A DNA stretch of 64,000 nucleotides from Gammaproteobacteria bacterium (GTDB taxonomy: Bacteria; Pseudomonadota; Gammaproteobacteria; Pseudomonadales; Pseudohongiellaceae). The position numbers and the translations under genes are program-made. The notes under the pieces were generated by a model. The model was not told where the DNA came from. It saw only the letters and a program-made list of their open reading frames with translations, and searched no databases. The stretch lies in NCBI GenBank assembly GCA_030828385.1, contig JAURCS010000012.1, positions 1 to 64,000 of the forward strand. Direction: 5' to 3'. Position 1 is the first letter of the stretch. Each line of letters begins with the position of its first letter. Shown here piece after piece: positions 8,246 through 17,474 of this stretch.

Positions 8246-8866
8246 CTAGTTGGGAATATGACCGAGCTTGCTGCGTTTGGTCGCCAGGTAAGCCTGATTG
8301 TGAGAATTCTCACCGGTAATAATTGGAGTACGCAGCGCTGAGATTCCCAGTTTTTGCAAGGCTTCAACTTTTAGGGGATTGTTGGTCATCAGCTCGATAT
8401 CTGAAACTCCCAGGAAAGAAAATATTGGCTTGCACATATCATAGCGCCTTTCATCGGCATCAAAGCCAAGGGCCTGGTTAGCTTCCACGGTATCAGCACC
8501 TTCATCCTGCAAGTGGTAGGCGCGTATTTTATTGCCCAGGCCGATGTCGCGTCCTTCCTGGCGCAAATAAATAATGACGCCGTTGCCTCGAGTGGCAATA
8601 CGCTGCATTGCCTCTCTTAATTGTGAGCCACAGTCACAACGCAAACTGAATAGAGCATCACCGGTCAGGCATTCTGAATGGATACGGCAAAGCACGCGTT
8701 CCTGGTCCGCAATATTTCCATAGACCAGGGCAATATGTTCCTTTTTGCCATCGGAATCTTCAAAAGCGTGAATTTCAAAGTCACCAAACTGCGTGGGCAG
8801 TTTGGAAGAGGAAATAAATTTAACAGTCACTGGGGTCGTTGTTCCTGAACTTTTCTGGTCGTGCAC
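8246..8866 (-). CDS. ribA: GTP cyclohydrolase II
   Basis: 206 residues, matching single-domain RibA. The zinc ligands are Cys66, Cys77 and Cys79 in IHSECLTGD and LRCDCGSQL. The GTP and catalytic region YLRQEGRDIGLGNKIRAYHLQD follows, and the C-terminal block MTNNPLKVEALQKLGI is conserved. It opens the imidazole ring of GTP to start riboflavin synthesis. It stands alone here, with no other rib gene and no FMN riboswitch seen upstream, and is divergent from the hydroxylase at 8954. Confidence 0.95.
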   Translation of the reverse strand: MHDQKSSGTTTPVTVKFISSSKLPTQFGDFEIHAFEDSDGKKEHIALVYGNIADQERVLCRIHSECLTGDALFSLRCDCGSQLREAMQRIATRGNGVIIYLRQEGRDIGLGNKIRAYHLQDEGADTVEANQALGFDADERRYDMCKPIFSFLGVSDIELMTNNPLKVEALQKLGISALRTPIITGENSHNQAYLATKRSKLGHIPN

Positions 8867-8953
8867 TTTACCAGAAATCGGCCTGTAGCGGTTAATTTAT
8901 CAGCGTGAATACCGCATAATTCACCCCCTTATAAAATATTCGTATAAATCTGA

Positions 8954-10204
8954 ATGATGAAAAGCCGGGATGTGAAAAAGGTAGATATTGTAATAGCTGG
9001 CGCAGGTCCTGTCGGACTCGCTGCTGCGTGCTCACTTTTCGGAACAGGTCTGCAGATTTTGCTTATCGATGCCGGTAAGGAAGCCTTTACACTGGATGAA
9101 ATCAGAAAAAATGCTGATCAACCTGATTTTGATCCTCGTGTCAGTGCTCTTACGATGTCAAGTCAGGTCATGCTGGAGCAGCTTGGCGTTTGGGAATTAA
9201 TGCAATCGGTCAGGGTTTGTCCTTACCACAGCATGGATGTATGGGACGGGGAGGGCACCGGTTCGATTCATTTTGCTGCTGCAGAGCTACATGCGGAATC
9301 ACTGGGACATATTGTTGAGAATCGCTTGATTAATGCAGCTTTGTTCGAGCGGGTAAAATCATCTCCCCAAATAACCACCCTGCATAATACCGAGATCGAA
9401 GCGATCAATACCGGTGAGAATCCGGATAGTTCCCTGGTCATCGTGACACTGGCAAATGGCGATAAAGTGGCGGCAAGCTTGCTGATTGGTGCTGATGGCG
9501 GCAATTCATTTATTCGCGAGCAGTCTGGCTTCACTGTTCGACAATGGGAGTATGGGCACAAAGCTCTGGTGACAACAGTGAAAACCGAATCAGGCCATCA
9601 ATTCAGCGCCCGTCAGCGCTTTATGAAGACCGGCCCGCTGGCGTTCCTGCCATTGTTCCTGGCTACAGCTGATAAATCTGAGCAGCAGTATTGTTCCATT
9701 GTCTGGTCATGTGTCACAGAGGAGGCAGACGCCTTGATAGCGCTGGATGATAACGAATTCATGCAACGTCTGGGGGAGGCCTTTGAGTTCAGATTGGGGA
9801 AAATTCTCGAAATAGATGACAGGGCCTCGTTTCCCCTGTGGCAGCGTCATGCTACAGATTATGTGCAGGATAACATTGCCCTGATCGGAGATGCGGCCCA
9901 TAGCATCCACCCTTTGGCCGGGCAGGGGGTAAACATGGGCTTCGCAGACGTTGAGGCGCTCTCACAGGTCATTTCCAGCGCATTGGTGAAGGGAGAAGAC
10001 ATTGCATGCCACCAGACTCTGAGTCGCTACCAGCGCGCCAGGAAAGGCCAGAATATGACCATGATGGCGGCTATGGAAGGCTTTAAACGCCTGTTCGGCT
10101 CCGAGGATCCGGGACTGAAATGGTTGCGTAATAGTGGCCTGAAGCTTACTGATAAGCTGCCCGGGGTCAAAAAACAGCTAATGCGCCAGGCTATGGGGCT
10201 GTGA
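8954..10204 (+). CDS. UbiH/UbiF/COQ6-family FAD-dependent ubiquinone biosynthesis hydroxylase
   Basis: 416 residues. The FAD-binding GAGPVG motif is at residues 16-21. The second FAD motif, beginning GDAAHSIHPLAGQG at residue 312, is the class A flavin monooxygenase signature for this family, and the middle segment LIGADGGNSFIREQSG holds the DG motif. The family hydroxylates the aromatic ring of ubiquinone precursors at C1, C5 or C6. Which position cannot be decided from sequence alone. ATG 8954 and ATG 8957 are both possible. ubiK in the same window is consistent with a ubiquinone-making organism. Confidence 0.88.
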   Translation: MMKSRDVKKVDIVIAGAGPVGLAAACSLFGTGLQILLIDAGKEAFTLDEIRKNADQPDFDPRVSALTMSSQVMLEQLGVWELMQSVRVCPYHSMDVWDGEGTGSIHFAAAELHAESLGHIVENRLINAALFERVKSSPQITTLHNTEIEAINTGENPDSSLVIVTLANGDKVAASLLIGADGGNSFIREQSGFTVRQWEYGHKALVTTVKTESGHQFSARQRFMKTGPLAFLPLFLATADKSEQQYCSIVWSCVTEEADALIALDDNEFMQRLGEAFEFRLGKILEIDDRASFPLWQRHATDYVQDNIALIGDAAHSIHPLAGQGVNMGFADVEALSQVISSALVKGEDIACHQTLSRYQRARKGQNMTMMAAMEGFKRLFGSEDPGLKWLRNSGLKLTDKLPGVKKQLMRQAMGL

Positions 10205-10250
10205 AGCATTATTTGTGTGCGCTAGGGTATTTTGATAGAGATCTTTAACC

Positions 10251-10282
10251 TTGCCTTTCCAAATGATAATAATTATCATTTG
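10251..10282 (+). promoter_or_regulatory. Fur box over a sigma70 promoter
   Basis: A 23-base perfect palindrome spans 10260-10282, with arms CAAATGATAAT and ATTATCATTTG around a central A. It has the GATAAT/ATTATC core of the Fur consensus. A promoter TTGCCT (10251-10256), 17-base spacer, TATCAT (10274-10279) overlaps it, so bound Fur-Fe would block RNA polymerase. The regulated gene, a ferric-iron binding protein, starts at 10306. Confidence 0.85.
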
Positions 10283-10305
10283 CGCCCCATTACGAGGAGT
10301 TTAAA

Positions 10306-11400
10306 ATGTATCGGGCCATCAATCGATTGTTTATTTTATTGCTGCTGTTAGTCCCGGTTGCCTGCTCGGATCCAGCCTCTGCTCCGGAAAACGGCAATGC
10401 TGTCGCCGCAGATGAAGAAGCGCTGCAGCAGTCTGCAGCAGGATCGCTGTCTGCTCAGGAGGTAAGCGGCCCGGTCATCGTTTATTCATCACGCCAGGAA
10501 CATCTTATCAAGCCCCTGTTCGATCGCTTTACTGAAGAAACAGGTATCGAAGTGCAATACCAGACCGGTGAAGATGGACCGCTGATTGCGCGTTTACAGG
10601 CGGAAGGAAAGCAAACCTTTGCTGATGTGTTGTATACGGTGGATGCAGGCAATCTCTGGTCTGCAGCTGAAAAAGGATTGCTGGCACCGATACAGTCAGC
10701 TGTTCTGGAAAATAATATCCCTCCACATTTGCGTGATCCACAAAATCGCTGGTTTGGTCTGTCAGTTCGGGCACGCACCATAGCCTATTCTACTGAGCGC
10801 GTGGATCCAGCCTCATTAAGTACCTATGAAGCCCTGGCGGATGAACAGTGGCAGGGCAGGCTGTGCCTGCGTACCTCCCGTAAGGTCTATAACATGTCTC
10901 TGGTTGCCACCATGATTGAACGACTGGGTACGGATGCGACCCAGGAAATTGTGGAAGGATGGGTAAATAACCTGGCAACGCGTGTATTTAGTAGCGATGC
11001 CTTGTTAATTGAGGCAATCGCTGCGGGTCAGTGCGATGTTGGCCTGGTGAATACCTATTATCTTGGTCAATTACAGAGTGCTGATCCTCAAATCCCGGTT
11101 GCTCTGTTCTGGGCCAACCAGTCTTCAAGTGGCGTTCATGTCAACATCTCCGGAGCAGGTGTCACACAATATGCAAAAAACCCGCTGGCAGCTCAACGTT
11201 TAATTGAGTGGCTTTCCACGGAAGAACCTCAAAGCATGTTTTCAGCATTAAACCTGGAGTACCCGGCTAATCCGGCGATACAGCCGGTCGATCTGGTTGC
11301 CAGCTGGGGAGCGTTCAGGCAGGACAGTCTGAATGTGGAAACGGCTGGTCGTCTGCAGGCGGACGCGGTCATGTTGATGGACCGTGCTGATTACCGCTAG
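10306..11400 (+). CDS. ferric-iron ABC transporter substrate-binding lipoprotein (FbpA/AfuA family)
   Basis: 364 residues. The N terminus is hydrophobic and ends in LVPVACSD, a probable lipobox, though an ordinary signal peptide with a long linker is possible. The mature protein opens with GPVIVYSSRQEHLIKPLFDRF, the type II binding-protein fold of the Fbp/Fut family. The adjacent Tyr251-Tyr252 pair in NTYYLGQL matches the iron-ligating tyrosines of FbpA. It should bind Fe3+ in the periplasm and pass it to the permease downstream, which starts six bases after its stop. The promoter has a strong Fur box. No ATPase gene follows. Confidence 0.92.
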   Translation: MYRAINRLFILLLLLVPVACSDPASAPENGNAVAADEEALQQSAAGSLSAQEVSGPVIVYSSRQEHLIKPLFDRFTEETGIEVQYQTGEDGPLIARLQAEGKQTFADVLYTVDAGNLWSAAEKGLLAPIQSAVLENNIPPHLRDPQNRWFGLSVRARTIAYSTERVDPASLSTYEALADEQWQGRLCLRTSRKVYNMSLVATMIERLGTDATQEIVEGWVNNLATRVFSSDALLIEAIAAGQCDVGLVNTYYLGQLQSADPQIPVALFWANQSSSGVHVNISGAGVTQYAKNPLAAQRLIEWLSTEEPQSMFSALNLEYPANPAIQPVDLVASWGAFRQDSLNVETAGRLQADAVMLMDRADYR

Positions 11401-11406
11401 GAATCT

Positions 11407-13029
11407 ATGATGAATTCAATGCTGTCAGGTGGCAGCTGGTTATGGCGCAGCCTCGCTCTTTTTGCCGCTACCGTGGTAATTTTACCGCTACTGATTATCG
11501 TCGCACAATGGGCAACGGTCGGCACAGGTGAGCAGGCAATCTGGCAGCACCTGTTTGAAACCAAGCTGGATCGTCTGGCCATAAATACTCTGATGCTGGT
11601 ACTCGGTGTAGGAACAGGTGTTGTTTGCCTTGGGGTAAGCCTTGCCTGGCTGACCACTCTTTGTGATTTCCCGGGACGGCGTTTTTTTGAATGGGCCCTG
11701 ATGCTGCCGCTGGCAATACCGGGTTACGTGATGGCTTTTGTATTTCTGGGTATCATGAACTTTTCCGGTCCGGTGCAGACCTTCCTGCGCGAGCGTTTGG
11801 GGCCGGACACATGGTTTCCAGACGTTCAGGGCGCCATGGGGGTGATCATAATCCTCAGTCTCGTTCTCTACCCTTACGTCTATATGCTGGCCCGCAGTGC
11901 ATTTCTGAATCAGGGCCGTAACCTGATTGATGCGGGACGCATATTGGGATTAAGTCGCCAACAGGCATTTTTCAGAGTGGTTATTCCTGTCGCACGTCCG
12001 GCCATTATTGCCGGCCTGGCCCTGGCCCTGATGGAGACCCTGGCTGATTTTGGCGCAGTATCGGTGTTCAACTACGACACCTTCACAACGGCTATTTACA
12101 ACGCCTGGTATGGGCTCTTCAATCTTACTGTTGCAGCCCAGCTGGCATCCCTGCTGCTGTTATTTGTGGGGGTAACCCTGATGCTGGAAAAACAGTCCCG
12201 TCATCATGCCCGTTATACCCAGGATGGCGCCAACCGGAATAAATCCGATTACCAGCTATCTGGCAGGTCCGCAATGGCGGCTTGTGCGTACTGTTCAGTA
12301 GTCTTGTTTGTAGCTTTCCTGTTACCTCTTGCGCAGTTGACTGTATGGATGCTGGAGGCAGGTTTTGCTGAGCAGGATGGGCGTTTTCTTGGCTTCCTCG
12401 GGCATACGCTTGGGCTTGGTGCCGTAGCCGGATTGCTTGCTGTTGTCGTGGCCATGCTACTGGCGTTTGTGAAGCGCCTGCCCGGATCAGCCTTGACCCA
12501 GCGTATCAGTGAGATATCAATTCGCCTGGCGACACTTGGTTATGCCCTGCCTGGTTCGGTACTGGCGGTGGGTATTATGCTGGGTTTTACTTATCTGGAT
12601 CGTACGCTGGGAACGCTGCTTTACGGCTCGGTTTTTGCGCTTGTTGTGGCCTATTGCTGTCGTTTTCTGGCCGTGGCCTATGCGCCAATAGATGCAGGGC
12701 TGGAGCAGGTAAAACCCTCAATTATCGATGCTGCCCGCAGCCTTGGTGCAAGGCCCGGACGCCTGTTAAGACAGATCTATATTCCATTACTGCGGCCGGG
12801 GCTCATTACCGCTTTCACCATAGTGTTTGTGGATGTCATGAAGGAAATGCCAGCGACTTTGATTATGCGCCCGTTTGGCTGGGATACGCTTGCTGTAAGG
12901 ATTTACAGCATGACCGCAGAAGGACAGTGGGAGCGTGCTGCATTGCCGGCAGTAACCCTGATTGCCATTGGCCTTGTGCCGGTTTATTTGTTAATTCGCA
13001 ATGCCCGGGGCGGTCAACATAAGGCCTGA
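11407..13029 (+). CDS. ferric-iron ABC transporter permease (FbpB type, fused double permease)
   Basis: 540 residues with about twelve membrane segments in two homologous halves. Each half has the cytoplasmic EAA loop that docks the ATPase: DAGRILGLSRQQAFFRVVIP near residue 180 and DAARSLGARPGRLLRQIYIP near 445. This duplicated arrangement is usual for FbpB-type iron permeases. Adjacent ATG codons at 11407 and 11410 are both possible starts. It forms a Fur-controlled operon with the binding protein. The expected FbpC ATPase gene is absent, since gcvH comes next in a separate context, so the ATPase must be encoded elsewhere. Confidence 0.93.
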   Translation: MMNSMLSGGSWLWRSLALFAATVVILPLLIIVAQWATVGTGEQAIWQHLFETKLDRLAINTLMLVLGVGTGVVCLGVSLAWLTTLCDFPGRRFFEWALMLPLAIPGYVMAFVFLGIMNFSGPVQTFLRERLGPDTWFPDVQGAMGVIIILSLVLYPYVYMLARSAFLNQGRNLIDAGRILGLSRQQAFFRVVIPVARPAIIAGLALALMETLADFGAVSVFNYDTFTTAIYNAWYGLFNLTVAAQLASLLLLFVGVTLMLEKQSRHHARYTQDGANRNKSDYQLSGRSAMAACAYCSVVLFVAFLLPLAQLTVWMLEAGFAEQDGRFLGFLGHTLGLGAVAGLLAVVVAMLLAFVKRLPGSALTQRISEISIRLATLGYALPGSVLAVGIMLGFTYLDRTLGTLLYGSVFALVVAYCCRFLAVAYAPIDAGLEQVKPSIIDAARSLGARPGRLLRQIYIPLLRPGLITAFTIVFVDVMKEMPATLIMRPFGWDTLAVRIYSMTAEGQWERAALPAVTLIAIGLVPVYLLIRNARGGQHKA

Positions 13030-13170
13030 AGCCCGTCACATTTCCATCTTGCAGGATGACCTGCTCTTACTTATGATGCAGTCATGTCATAGCGTCATGA
13101 CCGGCAATACAGGTCGGGTCTGGCGAGTAGAAAACTGGTAGTAAATACCGGTGTTGCAGAGGAATTGAAT

Positions 13171-13557
13171 GTGAGTGAGTCACGAGAAGATCTGTTTTAC
13201 GCCTCTTCCCACGAATGGGTCAAACCAGGGGAGGATGGTGTTGCCACAGTTGGAATCAGCGATTACGCCCAGAGTGAATTGGGTGATGTTGTGTTTGTTG
13301 AATTACCTGACGTTAACAGTGAGGTGTCGGCACATGATGAAGTCAGCGTCGTTGAATCTGTCAAAACCGCTTCGGATATTTATGCACCGGTTTCCGGTGA
13401 AATTCTGGCAGTAAATTCACTACTTGAAGATAGTCCGGAGACCATCAATTCCTCGCCCTATGACGATGGCTGGATTTTTAAAATCCGCATGAGCAACGAA
13501 GAGGAGCTAAAAGAGCTGCTTGGTGCCGAGGAGTACAGGGAACGCTGCGAGAGCTAG
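13171..13557 (+). CDS. gcvH: glycine cleavage system H protein
   Basis: 128 residues from GTG 13171, which lies seven bases after the AGAGGA ribosome site; the TTG at 13165 is too close to it. The lipoyl attachment site is Lys65 in VESVKTASD, matching the position in characterised H proteins, and [12 protein letters not shown] and GDVVFVELP are conserved. H protein carries the aminomethyl group between GcvP, GcvT and Lpd. None of these lies in the window, so the H gene is detached from its partners. No glycine riboswitch was recognised upstream. Confidence 0.93.
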   Translation: MSESREDLFYASSHEWVKPGEDGVATVGISDYAQSELGDVVFVELPDVNSEVSAHDEVSVVESVKTASDIYAPVSGEILAVNSLLEDSPETINSSPYDDGWIFKIRMSNEEELKELLGAEEYRERCES

Positions 13558-13666
13558 CTACGGCTGAATTCGTGCATTGCCACTCCTTACCGGGTGGTCC
13601 CTGGGAAAAAAACGTTAATTTGATTTTGGTTGATGCCTGGAAATTCTGCAGCGCCCTGGCCAAAAA

Positions 13667-14206
13667 ATGGTAGTGATAAACGTGATAGATTCTGATGGTT
13701 TCAGGCCCAATGTGGGCATAATAATTTTCAATGAAAAAGGCCAGTTGCTCTGGGCGAAACGCCTTGGGCAGGATGCATGGCAATTTCCCCAGGGCGGCGT
13801 CCAGCAGGATGAGTCGCCTGATCAGGCTGCGTTCAGGGAACTGAACGAAGAGGTTGGCCTCGCAGAGGAGGACGTCGAGATAATTGCCAGCACAGAAAAA
13901 TGGCTCCGTTACCGACTACCCAGGCATTTAATACGACACAACTCCCATCCTGTCTGTATAGGACAGAAACAGAAGTGGTATCTGATGAGATTATTATCAG
14001 ATACGGAAAAAATCCGCTTTGATATGGGCGAAAAACCCGAGTTTGATCACTGGCGCTGGGTAAGTTACTGGTATCCGGTCAATCAGGTAGTGTCATTCAA
14101 GCGCAAGGTATACAGAAAAGCTCTGGGAGAATTAATCCAGCCCTTCAAGGATGCCTTGCAGGAAATCAATATCGGAAATAACAATCAACGGGAAACGGGT
14201 TCCTGA
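13667..14206 (+). CDS. rppH: RNA pyrophosphohydrolase RppH (Nudix)
   Basis: Nudix hydrolase that removes pyrophosphate from mRNA 5' ends and triggers decay. The Nudix box runs from [14 protein letters not shown] to RELNEEVGL, and the family motifs [16 protein letters not shown] and [18 protein letters not shown] are all present. The start is uncertain: ATG 13667 adds five residues, while GTG 13682 gives the canonical [12 protein letters not shown] terminus. Neither has a clear Shine-Dalgarno. The order rppH then ptsP, seven bases apart, is the usual gammaproteobacterial arrangement. Confidence 0.93.
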   Translation: MVVINVIDSDGFRPNVGIIIFNEKGQLLWAKRLGQDAWQFPQGGVQQDESPDQAAFRELNEEVGLAEEDVEIIASTEKWLRYRLPRHLIRHNSHPVCIGQKQKWYLMRLLSDTEKIRFDMGEKPEFDHWRWVSYWYPVNQVVSFKRKVYRKALGELIQPFKDALQEINIGNNNQRETGS

Positions 14207-14213
14207 GCATCTT

Positions 14214-16487
14214 ATGCTAGAAACTTTACGCAGTATTATTCAGGAAGTGAATGAGGCAAAGGATCTTAACGCCTCCCTGGAGATTATTGTGCGCCGGGTA
14301 CAAAAGGCGATGGATACCCGTGTCTGCTCTGTTTACCTTCTCGACCACAATCTGGGCCGCTATGTGCTGATGGCGAGCAAGGGACTGGATGCCTCTTCGG
14401 TAGGCAAGGCCAGCCTGTCTCCGGAAGAAGGGCTGGTGGGTTTGGTCGCCCAGCGCGCCGAACCGGTGAACCTGGAACATGCCTCCTCCCATCCTCGATA
14501 CTTCTATATCCCTGAAACCCGCGAAGAGGAATTTGAATCATTTCTGGGTGTACCGGTTATTCACCATCGTGAGGTATTGGGCGTACTTGTTGTTCAGCAA
14601 GCTGAAGTACGGGCGTTTGATGCAGAAGAGGAAGCTTTTCTTATTACCTTGTCGGCCCAGCTGGCAGGCATTATTGCCAATGAAGAAGCCCGCGGGGCCG
14701 TCACCGGTTTCAGTCCTACCGGACTAAAAACAACCGATGCCAGTTTTGAAGGGGTTCCAGGGGCGCCGGGCGTTGTGATTGCCGAGGCAATTACTGTTTT
14801 TCCGCCTGCAGACCTCAGTGTTATCCCCAAACGCAAGGTTGATGATATTGATCGGGAAATAGCCTTTTTCAATGAATGCCTTAACGCAGTAAGAATAGAT
14901 ATCAGTGAACTGAAGATGAAAATCAAGTCTCAGCTGCGCCCTGAAGAACGGGAGCTGTTTGATGCCTATCTGCATATGCTTAGTGACAACGCCCTGGGAG
15001 CGGAAGTAATTGCCCGCATCAAGGAGGGCAGCTGGGCGCAGGGTGCCCTGGCCAAGGTGGCTCGTGATCATGTCCGCAATCTTGAGCATATGGATGATGA
15101 CTACTTGCGTGAACGTGCAACCGACATCAAGGATTTATGTTCGCGGGTGCTCTTCTATTTGCAGGATAAAGAGCAAAAAAACCGCAAATATCCTAAGCGC
15201 TGCATTCTGGTAAGTGAGGAGTTATCTGCGGCAATGTTGGCAGAAGTGCCAAAAGAAAACCTTGTCGGCATTGTTTCCTCAAAAGGATCGGGGCATTCCC
15301 ATGTGGCGATTCTGGCCCGCGCCATGAGTATTCCCGCAGCCATGGGTATTCAGGACCTGCCTTTTTCCGAACTGGATGGTAAAGAGATTATTGTCGATGG
15401 CTATAATGGCCGGGTTTACAGTAACCCCTCTGATGAATTGCGTGAACGCTTTCTGGAAATTGTTCGGGAAGAGGAACAACTTTCCGAAGGTCTGGAATCT
15501 ATCAAGGATCTTCCCTGCGAAACTCTTGACGGGCACAGGGTAGAGTTGTGGGTGAATACCGGCCTGATCACGGATGTGCTGCGTTCCAAAGAGCGCGGCG
15601 CGGAAGGAATTGGGCTTTTTCGTACTGAAGTCCCCTTTCTTCTGCGTGACCGATTCCCTACCGAACGTGAGCAAACTGAAATTTATCGCCAGCAGCTGGA
15701 AGCCTTCCATCCCAAGACTGTAACCATGCGTACGCTGGATATCGGTGGGGATAAACCACTGCCCTATTTTCCCATCAAGGAAGAAAACCCCTTTCTGGGA
15801 TGGCGGGGCATTCGTGTCAGCATGGATCACCCTGAAATATTTATTGGCCAGGTTCGTGCAATGATCAAGGCCAGCGCCGGGCTGGATAACCTGCAGATAA
15901 TGCTGCCGATGATTAGTAACATGCAGGAGGTTGACGATTCTGTTCGCCTTATCAAACGAGCCTATCAGGAGATTGTTGAAGAGGGCATGACTGTGGTCAA
16001 GCCCAGTATCGGGGTGATGATTGAAATTCCCGCGTTGATGTACCAGGTTGAGGCCCTGTCGAGGCGGGTGGATTTTATTTCTGTAGGCAGTAATGATCTG
16101 AGTCAGTATCTGTTGGCAATTGACAGAAATAACCCTCGCGTATCGGGAATTTATTCAACCATGCACCCTTCGGTATTACGCGTCCTGAAACAGATTGCCG
16201 ATGATGTGCACAGAGTAAATATGCGGCTCAGTATTTGTGGAGAAATGGCCGGTAATCCGGGCGCCGCAGTACTTCTGATGGCGATGGGTTATGACGTGCT
16301 TTCCATGAATGCCACCAGCCTGTTAAAGGTGAAATCAGTGGTGCGCAACGTGACCTTTCAGCAGGCGAGAGAACTATTGGATAAAGTACTGGCTCAGGAT
16401 GATACCGACTCGGTCAAGGCGCTGGTGGATATTGAGCTCTATAATGCCGGCGTTGACAGGCTATTGCGCACCTCAAGCAATAGCTAG
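14214..16487 (+). CDS. ptsP: PtsP, GAF-domain PEP-protein phosphotransferase (EI-Ntr)
   Basis: 757 residues from ATG 14214. The N-terminal GAF domain (about 1-165) is followed by the enzyme I modules. The phospho-accepting histidine is His363 in GHSHVAILARA, the PEP-binding TIM barrel has RTEVPFLLRDRFPTE and TLDIGGDKPLPY, and the C-terminal cysteine motif is SICGEMAGNPGA. It phosphorylates NPr (PtsO) in the nitrogen PTS, which links nitrogen and carbon status; the GAF domain in characterised members senses glutamine and 2-oxoglutarate. The in-frame ATG at 14151 would overlap rppH heavily and is rejected. Confidence 0.95.
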   Translation: MLETLRSIIQEVNEAKDLNASLEIIVRRVQKAMDTRVCSVYLLDHNLGRYVLMASKGLDASSVGKASLSPEEGLVGLVAQRAEPVNLEHASSHPRYFYIPETREEEFESFLGVPVIHHREVLGVLVVQQAEVRAFDAEEEAFLITLSAQLAGIIANEEARGAVTGFSPTGLKTTDASFEGVPGAPGVVIAEAITVFPPADLSVIPKRKVDDIDREIAFFNECLNAVRIDISELKMKIKSQLRPEERELFDAYLHMLSDNALGAEVIARIKEGSWAQGALAKVARDHVRNLEHMDDDYLRERATDIKDLCSRVLFYLQDKEQKNRKYPKRCILVSEELSAAMLAEVPKENLVGIVSSKGSGHSHVAILARAMSIPAAMGIQDLPFSELDGKEIIVDGYNGRVYSNPSDELRERFLEIVREEEQLSEGLESIKDLPCETLDGHRVELWVNTGLITDVLRSKERGAEGIGLFRTEVPFLLRDRFPTEREQTEIYRQQLEAFHPKTVTMRTLDIGGDKPLPYFPIKEENPFLGWRGIRVSMDHPEIFIGQVRAMIKASAGLDNLQIMLPMISNMQEVDDSVRLIKRAYQEIVEEGMTVVKPSIGVMIEIPALMYQVEALSRRVDFISVGSNDLSQYLLAIDRNNPRVSGIYSTMHPSVLRVLKQIADDVHRVNMRLSICGEMAGNPGAAVLLMAMGYDVLSMNATSLLKVKSVVRNVTFQQARELLDKVLAQDDTDSVKALVDIELYNAGVDRLLRTSSNS

Positions 16488-16609
16488 ACAGTGTGTTGTT
16501 TTCCATCGGCGTTGTTTTGGTAAAAAATCTGCGCCAAAAAAGTTATACTTTCACAGCTATTTCCATCCGCCTTTTTTCAGGAACACGACGCTAACCCGGG
16601 TCTCACTGT

Positions 16610-17419
16610 ATGTTGCAATTTTCTCAAATTGATCCGGTAGCCATCTCGCTGGGACCCTTGCAGATTCACTGGTATGCGTTGACCTATATTGCAGGATTTG
16701 CCGCGGCCTGGTTTCTGGGAATGAAAAGGGCAGATACAGAAAACTTTGGCTGGACCCGGACACAGGTAAGCGACCTGATTACCAATGCTGCCATTGGCGT
16801 GATTCTGGGCGGACGCATCGGGTATGTTCTTTTCTATAATGCCGGCAGTTTACTGGAGAACCCCTTTTCGCTTTTTTATATCTGGCAGGGTGGCATGTCT
16901 TTTCATGGTGGTTTGCTGGGAGTAGGGGTGGCGCTATGGTTATTTGCCCGCAGCACCGGGAAATCGGTTTTTCGGGTAATGGATTTTACCGCCCCGCTTG
17001 CGCCACTTGGGCTGGCTTTTGGGCGGCTGGGGAATTTTATCAATGGCGAATTATGGGGCAGGGCTGCAGAGGTGCCATGGGCGATGGTTTTTCCTGCAGA
17101 CAATCTGCAAATTGCCCGTCATCCTTCGCAGCTTTATCAGTTTGCCCTGGAAGGCTTAAGTCTGTTTTTTATCCTGTGGCTTTACTCCGCCAGACCGCGC
17201 CCGGCATTTGCTGTGACTGGAGCCTTCTGCCTCGGATATGGCGTTTTTCGAACGTTTATAGAATTTTTTCGTGAGCCCGATGCCCACCTTGGTTTTGTGG
17301 CTTTTGACTGGATGACAAAGGGGCAGCAATTATCGATTCCGATGATAATTGGTGGTGTTATCATTCTACTGATGGCATACCGCAAGGACAGTTTTGGCAA
17401 TACGCCAGCAGCCCGATAA
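16610..17419 (+). CDS. lgt: prolipoprotein diacylglyceryl transferase
   Basis: 269 residues with about seven membrane segments. The Lgt signature GRLGNFINGELWGR begins at residue 138 and holds the conserved Asn and Arg residues; YLFGGRIGY-like GGRIGYVLFYN and MSFHGGLLGV are also present. It moves diacylglycerol from phosphatidylglycerol to the lipobox cysteine of prolipoproteins in the inner membrane. Substrates in this window include the lipoproteins at 33786 and 58847. It precedes thyA and folA, as in many gammaproteobacteria. A possible -10 TATACT lies at 16544. Confidence 0.96.
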   Translation: MLQFSQIDPVAISLGPLQIHWYALTYIAGFAAAWFLGMKRADTENFGWTRTQVSDLITNAAIGVILGGRIGYVLFYNAGSLLENPFSLFYIWQGGMSFHGGLLGVGVALWLFARSTGKSVFRVMDFTAPLAPLGLAFGRLGNFINGELWGRAAEVPWAMVFPADNLQIARHPSQLYQFALEGLSLFFILWLYSARPRPAFAVTGAFCLGYGVFRTFIEFFREPDAHLGFVAFDWMTKGQQLSIPMIIGGVIILLMAYRKDSFGNTPAAR

Positions 17420-17440
17420 AACAGTAAAACAGTAAAACAA
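17417..17440 (+). repeat. three tandem 8-bp repeats between lgt and thyA
   Basis: TAAAACAG, TAAAACAG, TAAAACAA follow each other, the first beginning with the lgt stop codon. Such a short tandem tract could change length by slippage and alter the lgt-thyA spacing. Confidence 0.7.
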
Positions 17441-17474
17441 GAAACTGAACTAAGCAACACCTAGAGATTTCCCA

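Noticed and set aside
13030-13170. Glycine riboswitch upstream of gcvH
   Set aside because: The conserved glycine-aptamer core could not be matched; only a short GCAGG/CCTGC stem is present.
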